A DNA stretch of 23,726 nt, taken from NCBI GenBank assembly GCA_047514575.1, contig JAKZYH010000263.1, forward strand, positions 1 through 23,726, given 5' to 3'. Numbering within the stretch: the stretch's first letter is position 1; each line of letters begins with the position of its first letter. The DNA is from CAUZIZ01 sp047514575 (GTDB lineage: Bacteria > Acidobacteriota > UBA6911 > RPQK01 > JAJDTT01). The translations under genes were made by a program, and so were the position numbers. This document shows, piece after piece, positions 7,610 to 15,625 of the stretch. Below the pieces are notes generated by a model that saw only the letters and a program-made list of their open reading frames with translations, had not been told where the DNA came from and made no database searches.

Positions 7610-8453
7610 CTGACTTCCTCCCTACGCTCTCCTGCTGATGGTTCTCGGGCTTCCGGTGGGACTCCTTCTGCCGCTGCCATTCGCTCTCCATTTCTTCGAG
7701 TCCCACGGTCCGGAGCGGCCGTCCTGCTGCGGAAAAGGTTTTCTCCATCGCCTGGAAGCGACTCCTGAACTTCGTGTTGGTTTGGCTGAGGGCTGTCTCG
7801 GGGTCGACCTGTAGGTGGCGAGCAATGTTCAGAACCACGAAGAGCAGATCGCCTACTTCCTCTCTTATCTTGAGATCGTCCTTCTCCTCGACGGCCTCCT
7901 GTAGCTCTTCGAACTCCTCTAGGAATTTTTCGCGAATCGCCTCCAGCGTCGGCCAGTCGAAACCCACCCGGGCAGCTTTGGCAGAAACCTGGTAGGCCGT
8001 ATAGACCGCAGGCAACCGTCCCGGTGTCGCGGAGAGGGCCGATCGGAGCTCATTGGATACACCTTTTTCTTCCGATTCCTGAGCCTTGATCTCCTCCCAC
8101 TGGCTCAGCAGCTCTTTGGTGTTCTCGAAGGACGCGTTGCCGAAAACATGCGGGTGCCGGCGAACCATTTTCTCATAGACAGATCGGCAGACATCATAGA
8201 CATCGAACTCACTTTTCTCCTCGGCAAGGCGCCCGTGAAAAACAATCTGGAAAAGCAGATCACCCAATTCGTCGCAGAGTTCCTGGGGAGCGTCGCCATC
8301 CAGTGCGTCCAACACCTCGTAGGCTTCCTCGACTAGCATGGGTTTGAGGGTTTCGCGCGTTTGCTCCCTGTCCCAGGGGCAACCCTTGGGACTGCGCAGT
8401 AAAGCCATCAACTCGACAAGTTTGTGGAAATATTCTCGGTTTTCGGAAGCCAT
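7602..8453 (-). CDS. mazG: Nucleoside triphosphate pyrophosphohydrolase MazG
   Basis: House-cleaning enzyme that hydrolyses (deoxy)nucleoside triphosphates to monophosphate and pyrophosphate. It has 283 residues with two MazG repeats, as in the E. coli enzyme. The first domain shows LRSPKGCPWDREQT (19-32), the metal-binding EExxE at E42, E43, E46, and DELGD at 61-65. The second shows FLEEFEELQEAVEE followed by REEVGDLLF. The AARVGFDWP linker between them is typical. Its start is 56 bp after the RNase G/E stop; no strong ribosome site or promoter is evident, so it may be read from the upstream transcript. Downstream genes overlap or follow closely. Confidence 0.95.
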   Translation of the reverse strand: MASENREYFHKLVELMALLRSPKGCPWDREQTRETLKPMLVEEAYEVLDALDGDAPQELCDELGDLLFQIVFHGRLAEEKSEFDVYDVCRSVYEKMVRRHPHVFGNASFENTKELLSQWEEIKAQESEEKGVSNELRSALSATPGRLPAVYTAYQVSAKAARVGFDWPTLEAIREKFLEEFEELQEAVEEKDDLKIREEVGDLLFVVLNIARHLQVDPETALSQTNTKFRSRFQAMEKTFSAAGRPLRTVGLEEMESEWQRQKESHRKPENHQQESVGRKSDE

Positions 8454-8509
8454 ATTGAAAAGGTTCCGTCTCGGGATACGATGGATTTCAGCAGTCTACA
8501 AGAAGGGTA

Positions 8510-10465
8510 TCAGGCCTCGGCCAACTCGAACCGCTCGAGGTGCATGGAGGGGTTCGTCTTGATCTTGACTTGCTTGCCTGTAACGGCTCCGATCTGGGTC
8601 AGGACATCTCGCTCGCCGTTCCTCAACGCCTTTCCCACGTCTGGATGGCAGCGGATGATGAGCTCCTTGCCCTTACCAAAGGCGGGGGTCATTTTTTGTG
8701 CTTCCTGGTGAATTGTATGGCAAATGGTTGGCACCGATCGAGTCATACCTCGCCCGCCGCAGAAGGTACACTTCTGAAGAAGTGTGCGTTCCAATGACTG
8801 TTTGACTCGCTTCCGGGTAACGGCTACCAGACCGAATTCGTTGAAGCCCAGAATTTTCGAAGGGGCTTTGTCCTTCTTCATCTCGGCCTGCAGCTCCTCG
8901 AGCACTTTTTGTCGATTGGAGGAATCGGCCATGTCGATGAAATCAATGACGATGATCCCTCCCAGATCCCGAAGACGGATCTGACGCACGAGTTCTTTGA
9001 CTGCATCAAGGTTGGTCTTGGTAATCGTATCTTCCAGAGAGTTGGTGCTACCGACATACTTGCCAGTATTGACGTCGATGGCCACCAGCGCTTCTGTCTG
9101 GTTGATTTCGATAGAACCACCCTTCTTGAGCCAGACTTTGGGCCGCAGCGCCTGATCTATCTCGGCAGAGATGCCATAGTCGTCGAAGATGTTGGTAGGC
9201 TTCCGGTAGAGGTGTACCTTGCGAGCGAGGTTCGGACTGAACTGCCGGACCATCTGGAGTATCTGTTTGTGTACCTGTGCATTGTCCACGTAGAGCGACT
9301 TGAAATCCTGCGAGAAGAAGTCTCGGACGATCCTCTGGACCAGGCCGGGCTCGGCATAGACCATTGAGGGAGCCGAAAGCTTTTCTGCTTTGAGACGTGT
9401 TTCCTCCCAAAGCTGCGTTAGATACTGCATGTCCTGCTGAAACTCGTTCTCTGACTGGCCTCCTCCAGCAGTACGCACGATGAAGCCCCCGCGACCGACC
9501 TTCCGCCGAAGCTCCAGAACGATTTTCCTCAACCTCTGTCGTTCCTCATCCGCGACAATGCGATGGGAGACCCCAATGTGGTCGACGGTAGGCATGTAGA
9601 CCACAAAACGGCCAGGAAAGGCCACGTGAGAAGTAATCCGCGCTCCCTTCCTACCGATTGACTCTTTGGCAATCTGAACCAGGATCTCCTGCCCCTCACT
9701 CAAAAGATCGCCTATCCCAACTCGCTCGCCTGTCCGGTTGTTAGCGGTTTCACGTCTTCGAGACGAGGATTCGGGGCGCTTGATTCGAGGGCTGGACGGG
9801 GGCGTTTGAAGTGGAGCTTCGACCTCGGCTGAACGCCGAGAGGATTCGCTGAAGGCTGCCAGATCCACCTCGAAATGATCTGGCAGGATAGAGGGGCCTG
9901 ACGTGTCCTCTCCATCTCCATGGGGAACACTCTTGGGCTCCCGGATTTGACCAGGCTCGGGGCTGGATAGGCTCGGGGGAAGAACGTGTTCATTCTCCAG
10001 GAACACCGCCAGCTGAGGCATCAGTCCCATGATGGAGGCATCCCGCTTGCCTTCTCGATTCCGACTTTCGGGAATTCGTTTCCGAACACGCCCGCTTCCG
10101 TTTTGCTGAGGTCGTTCGCGCTTCACTTCGGCGGCGCTTTCCGCCGAGCCCGGTCCGGCCTCCCAGGTCGTCTCGCTCTGGTCCCCCTCGGGCGGCAGAA
10201 ACAGTTCCTCATACTCTTCGTAGTCTTGAACAAAGTCGGCGACGTAGAGGAATGCGTTACGATCCAGACCGATGTCGACAAAGGCCGCTTGCATTCCAGG
10301 GAGAACCTTGGTTACACGGCCCTTGTAAAGGTTCCCAAGAATCCCCTTGTTCTTTCGACGCTCAATGAAAACCTCGTTAACCTGGCCGTCCTCTAGAAGG
10401 GCGATCTTGGTCTCGAGTTGGCTGGAAGCTATGATGAGCTCCTTCTTGATCACGCTATTTCTCAC
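8510..10465 (-). CDS. rng: Ribonuclease G/E family endoribonuclease with a large S1-domain insertion
   Basis: Single-strand-specific endoribonuclease for rRNA maturation and mRNA decay. From GTG 10465 (AGGAG upstream) it has 651 residues, longer than classical RNase G (about 490). The N-terminal S1 half begins KKELIIASSQLETKIALLEDG; the domain resumes at GDLLSEGQEILVQIAKE. Between them (about residues 79-248) is a charged, proline/serine-rich stretch that looks disordered, holding one hydrophobic patch (SIMGLMPQLAVFLENEHVL). The DNase-I-like catalytic domain is complete: D464 in IDVNTG and D508 in VIDFIDM for magnesium, and C566/C569 in CTFCGGRG for the zinc link. There is no long RNase E scaffold tail. 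The open frame extends 27 codons further upstream, but those codons are C-rich leader sequence. It could equally be named rne. Confidence 0.9.
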   Translation of the reverse strand: MRNSVIKKELIIASSQLETKIALLEDGQVNEVFIERRKNKGILGNLYKGRVTKVLPGMQAAFVDIGLDRNAFLYVADFVQDYEEYEELFLPPEGDQSETTWEAGPGSAESAAEVKRERPQQNGSGRVRKRIPESRNREGKRDASIMGLMPQLAVFLENEHVLPPSLSSPEPGQIREPKSVPHGDGEDTSGPSILPDHFEVDLAAFSESSRRSAEVEAPLQTPPSSPRIKRPESSSRRRETANNRTGERVGIGDLLSEGQEILVQIAKESIGRKGARITSHVAFPGRFVVYMPTVDHIGVSHRIVADEERQRLRKIVLELRRKVGRGGFIVRTAGGGQSENEFQQDMQYLTQLWEETRLKAEKLSAPSMVYAEPGLVQRIVRDFFSQDFKSLYVDNAQVHKQILQMVRQFSPNLARKVHLYRKPTNIFDDYGISAEIDQALRPKVWLKKGGSIEINQTEALVAIDVNTGKYVGSTNSLEDTITKTNLDAVKELVRQIRLRDLGGIIVIDFIDMADSSNRQKVLEELQAEMKKDKAPSKILGFNEFGLVAVTRKRVKQSLERTLLQKCTFCGGRGMTRSVPTICHTIHQEAQKMTPAFGKGKELIIRCHPDVGKALRNGERDVLTQIGAVTGKQVKIKTNPSMHLERFELAEA

Positions 10466-10720
10466 ATGAAACTCCTGATGCGGGCGGTCTGGTCTCGACT
10501 TGTGTGGATGAAGGGGGGGGGAAGGAAAAGCAGGAGGCGCTTGCACCGGGACACAGCAACCCCAGGATTGAACAGTCCTGAGCCCCTTGCCGCCAAACCT
10601 ACCCAGGATAGATCGGAGGTGCCCTCCGAAGAATAAACCAAAGCCGACCGAGTCTTATCTATGACAATATTCGAATTGGCCCACGGCCAATCGCATCTCT
10701 TCTATAACAAACAGTTAACT
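10466..10720 (-). promoter_or_regulatory. Long structured 5' leader of the RNase G/E gene
   Basis: About 255 nt lie between the predicted transcription start and the GTG. In mRNA order there is a 7-bp hairpin ATTGGCC-GTG-GGCCAAT (10691-10675), then a 7-bp hairpin TCGGAGG-GCA-CCTCCGA (10629-10613), then a run of nine C (10521-10513). In E. coli, RNase E represses itself through structures in its own long leader; by analogy this leader may be an autoregulatory target. That is inference only. The GGAGG inside the second hairpin also resembles a hidden ribosome site. Confidence 0.5.
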
Positions 10721-10725
10721 TTCGC

Positions 10726-10755
10726 ATTATAGCGCTTCGAGCTCAGACCTGACAA
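10726..10755 (-). promoter_or_regulatory. Sigma-70-type promoter for the RNase G/E gene
   Basis: On the minus strand, TTGTCA (10755-10750) and a perfect TATAAT (10731-10726) are separated by 18 bp. The transcript would start near 10718. The rodA stop is about 100 bp upstream, so this gives the RNase gene and those after it a transcription start independent of the mre cluster. The rest of the rodA/RNase gap (10756-10858) shows no gene or strong terminator. Confidence 0.7.
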
Positions 10756-10858
10756 GGAAAGCGTTTTCTCACCCTGGAAACTGAATCGTGAGCGATCCCC
10801 GGCACCATCAGCAGTTCAGCATTGCCGTAAAACGGGGCCGCCAAAGACAGCGCAGACG

Positions 10859-11947
10859 TCAGTGAACGAATCGACGACTGTAGGTGCTCAATGCGATCCC
10901 GATGGCAATGAAAATGACGAGCGTGAAGGAACCGCCGTAGCTGAGCAGCGGGAGCGGAATACCGATTGGTGGTAAGAGTCCCAGAGTCATTCCTAAATTG
11001 ACGACGACATGCGAAAAGATGAGGGCGACGACTCCCGCGACGATAAAGATTCCGGTGCGATCACGCGAGACTTCTGCGATATGTACCATGCGCATCAAAA
11101 CCAGGAAGTACAGGAGCAGGATAAAGCTTGCCCCTATGAGTCCGGCCTCTTCTGCAATCAAGGAGAAAATAAAATCGGAGTGGATCTCAGGAACAAAGCC
11201 CAACTGACTCTGGTCTCCCTGTCCGATGCCTTTGCCGAACAGACCCCCCGAACCGATTGCAATGAGAGACTGACGAGTCTGGTATCCAACTCCCTGGGGA
11301 TCCAATTCCGGATTGAGCGTGGCCAGAATTCTCTGCCTCTGGTAGTTCTTCATCACCAACCAGCCGACAGGTGCGGCGCAAAGCATAAGAGCCAGAAGAC
11401 CGATGAGAAATCGTACCCGTAGTCCTGCAACCAGGGTCACCGCCAGGAGGATTGGCAGATACATCATGGCGGTTCCCAAGTCCCCCTGAAGAAACACCAG
11501 CACCATCGGCACAAGCGTGAGCAGTGCGACCGCCAAGAAGTGCCGGCGGCGCAGAAACGACCCCTCAATCCCGGCCAGATATCGCGCCAGGGCTAGAATC
11601 AGGACAAGTTTCCCAAGCTCGGAAGGCTGAAAGCGGACAGGACCAAGCGCCAACCAACTCCTACTGCCATTGATCTCCACGCCGAAGAGGAGCACCCCTA
11701 GCAACATCAGGAGGGCGCACGTATACAGAAGGAACGCGTAATCGGTAAGCAAGTGGTAGTCGACTGAGGCTACGACTAGACAAACACATAGACCCAGACC
11801 AATCCAAACCAGCTGGCGGACGAACGTGTTGCCTGGCCCACCCGGAGTTTCTGCGCTATAGGCCCCGAGCGCCCCGATCAGTGAAAGCACCAACGCCAGG
11901 AGAAGCAAGAGGTAATCGATGCGAAGGAGAAGACGCTGAGAGAACAT
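10859..11947 (-). CDS. rodA: SEDS peptidoglycan glycosyltransferase RodA
   Basis: Polytopic membrane enzyme that polymerises glycan strands from lipid II during cell elongation, in complex with PBP2. The 362-residue protein shows about ten hydrophobic segments. SEDS motifs: NGSRSWL at 93-99, FQPSELGK at 106-113, FLQGDLGTA at 152-160, the putative catalytic D258 in EIHSDFIFSLIAEE, and a C-terminal GIPLPLLSYGGS. The start is 3 bp after the PBP2 stop, so the two partner proteins are almost certainly cotranslated from one mRNA. RodA rather than FtsW is chosen because of the mrdA and mre neighbours. Confidence 0.95.
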   Translation of the reverse strand: MFSQRLLLRIDYLLLLLALVLSLIGALGAYSAETPGGPGNTFVRQLVWIGLGLCVCLVVASVDYHLLTDYAFLLYTCALLMLLGVLLFGVEINGSRSWLALGPVRFQPSELGKLVLILALARYLAGIEGSFLRRRHFLAVALLTLVPMVLVFLQGDLGTAMMYLPILLAVTLVAGLRVRFLIGLLALMLCAAPVGWLVMKNYQRQRILATLNPELDPQGVGYQTRQSLIAIGSGGLFGKGIGQGDQSQLGFVPEIHSDFIFSLIAEEAGLIGASFILLLYFLVLMRMVHIAEVSRDRTGIFIVAGVVALIFSHVVVNLGMTLGLLPPIGIPLPLLSYGGSFTLVIFIAIGIALSTYSRRFVH

Positions 11948-11950
11948 GCT

Positions 11951-13831
11951 CTACTGGCTGCTGTCAGGAACCGGATCAGCCGTCCCAGGAAACTCCAGCT
12001 GGTTCTTCTGAGCCAGCTCCAAGGTATCGGGTGTGAAGGGTCGGTTGGCTTTGTACTTCTCGTAGAAAGCCTTCAGGAGCTTCCCGGCCAGGGGTGCCGC
12101 CGTGGAGCCTCCTCCTCCCCCCTTCTCCACCAGCACAACAACAACGATCTCGGGAAGGTCGCGAGGAGCAAAGCCGACAAACCAGGCATTCGATTTGAAC
12201 TTGGCGGCTTGCTCCTTGGACAGCTTCTGCCGGGAGGCGCGGCCAATGGTTTGGGCAGATCCGGTCTTGCCACAAACATCGAATCCTGCCACTCGAGCAG
12301 CCCTACCCGTTCCATACTGATTGACGACCGACCACATCGCTTCCCTCATGAACTGTTGGTGCTCGGGCGACAGTCTGACGTCGGCTCTGACCTTCTGTGT
12401 GCGCATGGCCAGAGGCTCGCGCACCAAGTGGATAGGGGGTGCTTCACCCGCTGCGATGATGCTGACGGTGCGAGCCAGCTGGATCGGTGTCACCTGAACT
12501 GGTCCCTGACCAATTGAAACCGAAATGGTCTCCCCAGGATACCAGGGGGTACCAAAGATCTTGCGCTTCCATTGCGTCGACGGGACGAGGCCCAGAATCT
12601 CTCCTCCCAGATCGATCCCGGTGCGCTGACCCAGCCCAAAGCGAGAACTGATCTCCGAAATGTGGTCGATTCCCAGCTTCTGACCCAACCGATAGAAATA
12701 GATGTTGCACGACTGGCGAAGCGACTCCCGCAGAGTGACTCGTCCATGTCCATTCTTGTTCCAGCAGCGAAACGAATGCCCGTAGAGGTTGATCTGCCCA
12801 CTACAGTAGACTGAGGTCTCGAGTCCAACCACACCTTTCTCCAGACCTCCCAAAGCCATCACCAGCTTGAAGATCGATCCGGGAGCGAAACTGCTCTGGA
12901 TGGCACGGTTCTGGAGCGGATGGTCGGGATCGCGGACGAGATTATCCCAGTCCTTCTGGCTGATCCGGGCAGTGAATAGGTTGGGATCGAAGGCGGGCCG
13001 ACTCGCCATCGCCAGGACTTCGCCGGTCTGAGGCCGGAGAGCTACGATCGCCCCCCGGCGATCATCCAGCTCCCTCTCTGCCACCTCCTGAAGGTCCAGG
13101 TCCAAAGTAAGCTTTAGGTCCTTGCCCACTTGTGCGGGAATGTGCCCCAGCTCCTCAAGCTTCTTGCCGACGCTGTTAACCAGCACCTTCTTGTACCCAT
13201 CCTTGCCGGAGAGGTGACTGTTGTAGACCCTTTCAATCGCATATTTCCCGACCACGTCGCCGGCACTGTTGTCGGAGAATTCGGGAAGCTCAAGCTGTTT
13301 GCGTGACACTTCACCCACGTAGCCGAGTACATGAGCCGCGAGTTTGGCGTAGCGGTAGGTTCGCCTCGGCTGGCTGACAATGGCAAGTTCGGGATGCTCG
13401 GTCTGACGGGCGAGGAGGAAGGTTATTTCATCGATGGACAGGTGCTTCTTGATGACAAGCGGCTGGTATATAGAGTAGTGCCTCGCCCCTTTTAGCCGTT
13501 GGTCGAGTTCCTTCCTTGTGAGTTTGAAGCCCTCGACCATAAAGGATAGGGTCCCTTCAAGGTCCTCGACTTCATTGCGATAAAGCACCAGATTGAAAGC
13601 GTTGGCGTTGTCAACGAGAACCCGTCCTTCCCGGTCGGAAATGACTCCGCGGGGAGCGTCCATCGGCACTGTGAGTACATGATTGCGCTCGGCGAGCACC
13701 CGATAGTGCTCGAACTTCACAACGTCCAGGTGCCACAACCTCAGAAACAACCCAAGCAGGACGGCTACAAGAAGTCCTCTGATCCATCGCAACCGAACGA
13801 GACAGTGATTCTTTTCTTGATAGATCGCCAT
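11951..13831 (-). CDS. mrdA: Penicillin-binding protein 2, elongation-specific transpeptidase
   Basis: Class B penicillin-binding protein that crosslinks peptidoglycan in the rod complex; 626 residues, periplasmic with one N-terminal membrane anchor (about 16-32). The pedestal domain starts at APRGVISDREGRVL (59-72). The transpeptidase active site is complete: S319 and K322 in APGSIFK, SCN at 374-376, and KTGSAQ at 522-527. A glycine run near the C-terminus (EKGGGGGSTAAP) aligns with the region before the last helix. ATG 13831 has only a weak ribosome site. It lies between mreD and rodA, the usual order, after a 116-bp gap that holds a small tandem repeat and a hairpin. Confidence 0.95.
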   Translation of the reverse strand: MAIYQEKNHCLVRLRWIRGLLVAVLLGLFLRLWHLDVVKFEHYRVLAERNHVLTVPMDAPRGVISDREGRVLVDNANAFNLVLYRNEVEDLEGTLSFMVEGFKLTRKELDQRLKGARHYSIYQPLVIKKHLSIDEITFLLARQTEHPELAIVSQPRRTYRYAKLAAHVLGYVGEVSRKQLELPEFSDNSAGDVVGKYAIERVYNSHLSGKDGYKKVLVNSVGKKLEELGHIPAQVGKDLKLTLDLDLQEVAERELDDRRGAIVALRPQTGEVLAMASRPAFDPNLFTARISQKDWDNLVRDPDHPLQNRAIQSSFAPGSIFKLVMALGGLEKGVVGLETSVYCSGQINLYGHSFRCWNKNGHGRVTLRESLRQSCNIYFYRLGQKLGIDHISEISSRFGLGQRTGIDLGGEILGLVPSTQWKRKIFGTPWYPGETISVSIGQGPVQVTPIQLARTVSIIAAGEAPPIHLVREPLAMRTQKVRADVRLSPEHQQFMREAMWSVVNQYGTGRAARVAGFDVCGKTGSAQTIGRASRQKLSKEQAAKFKSNAWFVGFAPRDLPEIVVVVLVEKGGGGGSTAAPLAGKLLKAFYEKYKANRPFTPDTLELAQKNQLEFPGTADPVPDSSQ

Positions 13832-13832
13832 C

Positions 13833-13862
13833 CGGGAAGTACCCGCTCGGGAAGTACCCGCT
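13833..13862. repeat. 15-bp tandem duplication upstream of mrdA
   Basis: CGGGAAGTACCCGCT occurs twice head-to-tail (13833-13847 and 13848-13862), directly before the mrdA start codon. It pushes any older upstream ribosome site away from the ATG and may alter translation of PBP2. Confidence 0.85.
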
Positions 13863-13874
13863 GCTAGAGGGGAA

Positions 13875-13889
13875 AATGCCTACGGCATT
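13875..13889 (-). terminator. Small hairpin with short T-run between mreD and mrdA
   Basis: On the minus strand AATGCC-GTA-GGCATT forms a 6-bp stem followed by a T-rich end (the stem's last TT plus TT). A second palindrome, GACGG-A-CCGTC, lies just upstream at 13894-13904. The stem is weak, so this may be an attenuator, a processing site or nothing; the downstream genes belong to the same functional set. Confidence 0.3.
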
Positions 13890-13947
13890 GGTAGACGGTC
13901 CGTCGCAAATGGGGCGTCTTTGCTTTCAAAAACTGCCAGGTTCGAGT

Positions 13948-14448
13948 TCAGAACCAGAATTCTTTCCTCGGCAGTTTCAGCCAATCGTAGACCTGGAAAA
14001 TAACCGCTCCGGCCAGGCCAGTCACGGCCCCTCGAATCACGGCATGGTATCCAAAATCCTCTCTCACTGGTTGACTCAGCAGCTCTAACATACAGAAAAC
14101 TATGAGATTGTCAAGCAAAGTGAAGCTGGCGATCACAAACAATCGAGGGAAGAATCCGCCGATCATGACCCACCGGTTGACATATGCGGTGACGAAACCA
14201 ATCGTCGTCTTGCTGACGCCGTTCAGACCAAGATAGACGCGAAGGAGGGCATCGGCAAGCAAGCCGAAGGCACTGCCGCAAAGGGCCGCCTTGGCAGGTC
14301 GGGAGTACCAACCGATGTAGATAACCAATACCAGGGGCAAATCCAGGTAGAGAGCCAACCAAGGGAGGTACTTGGCCAAGCCGATTTCGGTTCCTCCTAC
14401 GATCACTAGAAGCAGGAGGACTTCGGCCCTGCCAATGACAACTTCCAA
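13948..14448 (-). CDS. mreD: Rod shape-determining protein MreD
   Basis: Integral membrane protein of the elongasome, 166 residues with about five hydrophobic segments; it links MreC to the RodA/PBP2 synthase. Family features are weak by nature, but length, hydrophobic pattern (GTEIGLAKYLPWLALYLDLPLVLVIYIGW at the start) and position between mreC and mrdA all agree. The start is TTG at 14448 with AAGGA a few bases upstream. No ATG gives the full first membrane segment. A 312-bp gap separates it from mreC, wholly explained by repeat elements; the usual tight mreC-mreD coupling is broken here. Confidence 0.88.
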   Translation of the reverse strand: MEVVIGRAEVLLLLVIVGGTEIGLAKYLPWLALYLDLPLVLVIYIGWYSRPAKAALCGSAFGLLADALLRVYLGLNGVSKTTIGFVTAYVNRWVMIGGFFPRLFVIASFTLLDNLIVFCMLELLSQPVREDFGYHAVIRGAVTGLAGAVIFQVYDWLKLPRKEFWF

Positions 14449-14477
14449 CTTGTCCTTACTTCCGAAATCCCATCAGG

Positions 14478-14805
14478 GTGGCTGATAGTAGATGATCGAA
14501 TCCGAAATAGCATGGCAACTGCAGATGGGGCTTGCGCGGCGAGGTCAAGGCGGGAGGAGGAAGACGATGTTTTGCCATCGGCGACGACGACCAACCAAGA
14601 GATCGACCGCAACCCTTTTCTGCCCAACGGGTTGCGTGCCCGAGTACCCACCCAGCCTCTCTGCTGTGCAGACGAGCATGTCGGATACCTCGAGTTCGAT
14701 TTATGGACGCAACAATTGCCATGTTATTTCGGAATCCATCATCTAGTAACACCTCAGTCGCTAGCGCCTGAGCGACCCCTCGAGCCTGATCTCGGCGTTG
14801 CGCTT
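14478..14805. mobile_element. Half copy of the 6190-type element, interrupted by another insertion
   Basis: GTGGCTGATA (14478-14487) and ACACCTCAGTCGCTAGCGCC onward (14749-14805), joined together, reproduce the left 65 bp or so of the 6190-6351 element (GTGGACTGTAACACCTGGATCGC and following), with about ten substitutions and small indels. The two pieces are separated by the 259-bp element 14488-14746. Only one arm is present; the sequence beyond 14805 is mreC coding sequence. The arm supplies the last 15 codons or so and the stop of mreC. Confidence 0.7.
14488..14746. mobile_element. MITE-like element, 259 bp, 33-bp inverted repeats, TA-flanked
   Basis: The segments 14489-14521 and 14713-14745 are inverted copies with 29 of 33 matches (cores TAGATGAT, TCCGAAATA and CATGGCAA). 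TA flanks both ends (14486-14487 and 14747-14748), as expected of Tc1/mariner/IS630-type insertion. The interior has an 8-bp hairpin, CGCAACCC/GGGTTGCG. Short open frames cross it on both strands, but none resembles a known protein. Confidence 0.75.
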
Positions 14806-15612
14806 CGGCGTGGTGACAACCAGGACTTCTTCCAATCTGGAATAATCAACAAATGGTCTGACACGGATGTCTCGATAAACCATTTCTCCTCTCTCCGATT
14901 TGACGATCAAACCGATTGGAAGTCCTTTGGGGTAGATCCTATCGGCTCCTGAGGTATAGACAACCTCACCGATCTCCACCTCTTCGTGGTTCGGGATCAG
15001 CCTCCATTCCAGGAGCTCGCTGCCATCCCCCTGGAGCACTCCCTGCAGACGTGAACGGCTCAGGACGCCTCCTACCGCCGATCCCCTTCCCGTGATTGGC
15101 TCGACCTCGGCACCGAAGGGCTCAATAGTCACGACCCTTCCTGCAATACCTTCCGGTCTCAGCACGGCAGAACCCTTTCGGAGACCGTCTCTGGCTCCGG
15201 CATTGATCCCAAAATGATCCGAGTGAAAAGAGGAGGTTTTCCAGATGACCCCAGCCAGGAGTGTTCCAAACGAATACTGTTGACGCAGCAGCGAGTAGTG
15301 CGCTGAGCGTATTGCCATGGACTGCATTGCGCTCAGTTGCTCAACCTCGACCTTGAGTGCTGCGTTTTCGGATCTCAGCTGTTGGTTTTCTTGCTGCGCC
15401 CCACGCAGGAACACGTAGCGACTCAAAGCCTTCTCACTCTTGTTGGTAACGAAATGCATCGCTGACGCGACCGGCGTCACGAAAAAGAGGCTCCACTTGC
15501 GCAGAAAGAAACGCCCCTGCTCACTGCGGACCTGAACGGATAGGAGAACTAGATTCAGTACCAGGATCGTAATGAAGAGTACGAGAGGTCTTCTTTCGAA
15601 CGCGTGGATCAT
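14761..15612 (-). CDS. mreC: Rod shape-determining protein MreC, C-terminus replaced by repeat
   Basis: Periplasmic scaffold of the elongasome, anchored by one membrane helix (about 11-27). It is followed by a coiled coil (about 70-100, QQENQQLRSENAALKVEVEQ) and two beta-barrel domains that contact PBP2. The family motif GINAGARDGLRKGSAV is at about 135-150. The length of 283 is normal. The final residues, PKRNAEIRLEGSLRR and the TAG stop, are encoded by a copy of the repeat also found at 6197-6255, so the native end was probably near VVTTP. ATG 15612 lies 7 bp after the mreB stop, displaced by an 11-bp tandem duplication. Confidence 0.93.
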   Translation of the reverse strand: MIHAFERRPLVLFITILVLNLVLLSVQVRSEQGRFFLRKWSLFFVTPVASAMHFVTNKSEKALSRYVFLRGAQQENQQLRSENAALKVEVEQLSAMQSMAIRSAHYSLLRQQYSFGTLLAGVIWKTSSFHSDHFGINAGARDGLRKGSAVLRPEGIAGRVVTIEPFGAEVEPITGRGSAVGGVLSRSRLQGVLQGDGSELLEWRLIPNHEEVEIGEVVYTSGADRIYPKGLPIGLIVKSERGEMVYRDIRVRPFVDYSRLEEVLVVTTPKRNAEIRLEGSLRR

Positions 15613-15625
15613 TGGTGGATCATTG
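15604..15625. repeat. 11-bp tandem duplication at the mreB/mreC junction
   Basis: GTGGATCATTG is repeated exactly at 15604-15614 and 15615-15625. One copy alone would give the classic four-base ATGA overlap of mreB stop and mreC start. With two copies, the ATG overlapping the mreB stop is followed after four codons by TGA, and mreC must use the second ATG. Confidence 0.9.

Noticed and set aside
10465..10546. 27-codon N-terminal extension of RNase G/E
   Set aside because: It is read from C-rich leader including the C9 run; GTG 10465 has a well-placed AGGAG and the conserved domain starts just after it.
14512..14952. 146-codon plus-strand frame over the mreC/mreD gap
   Set aside because: It crosses both mobile elements and enters mreC antisense; no recognisable domain.
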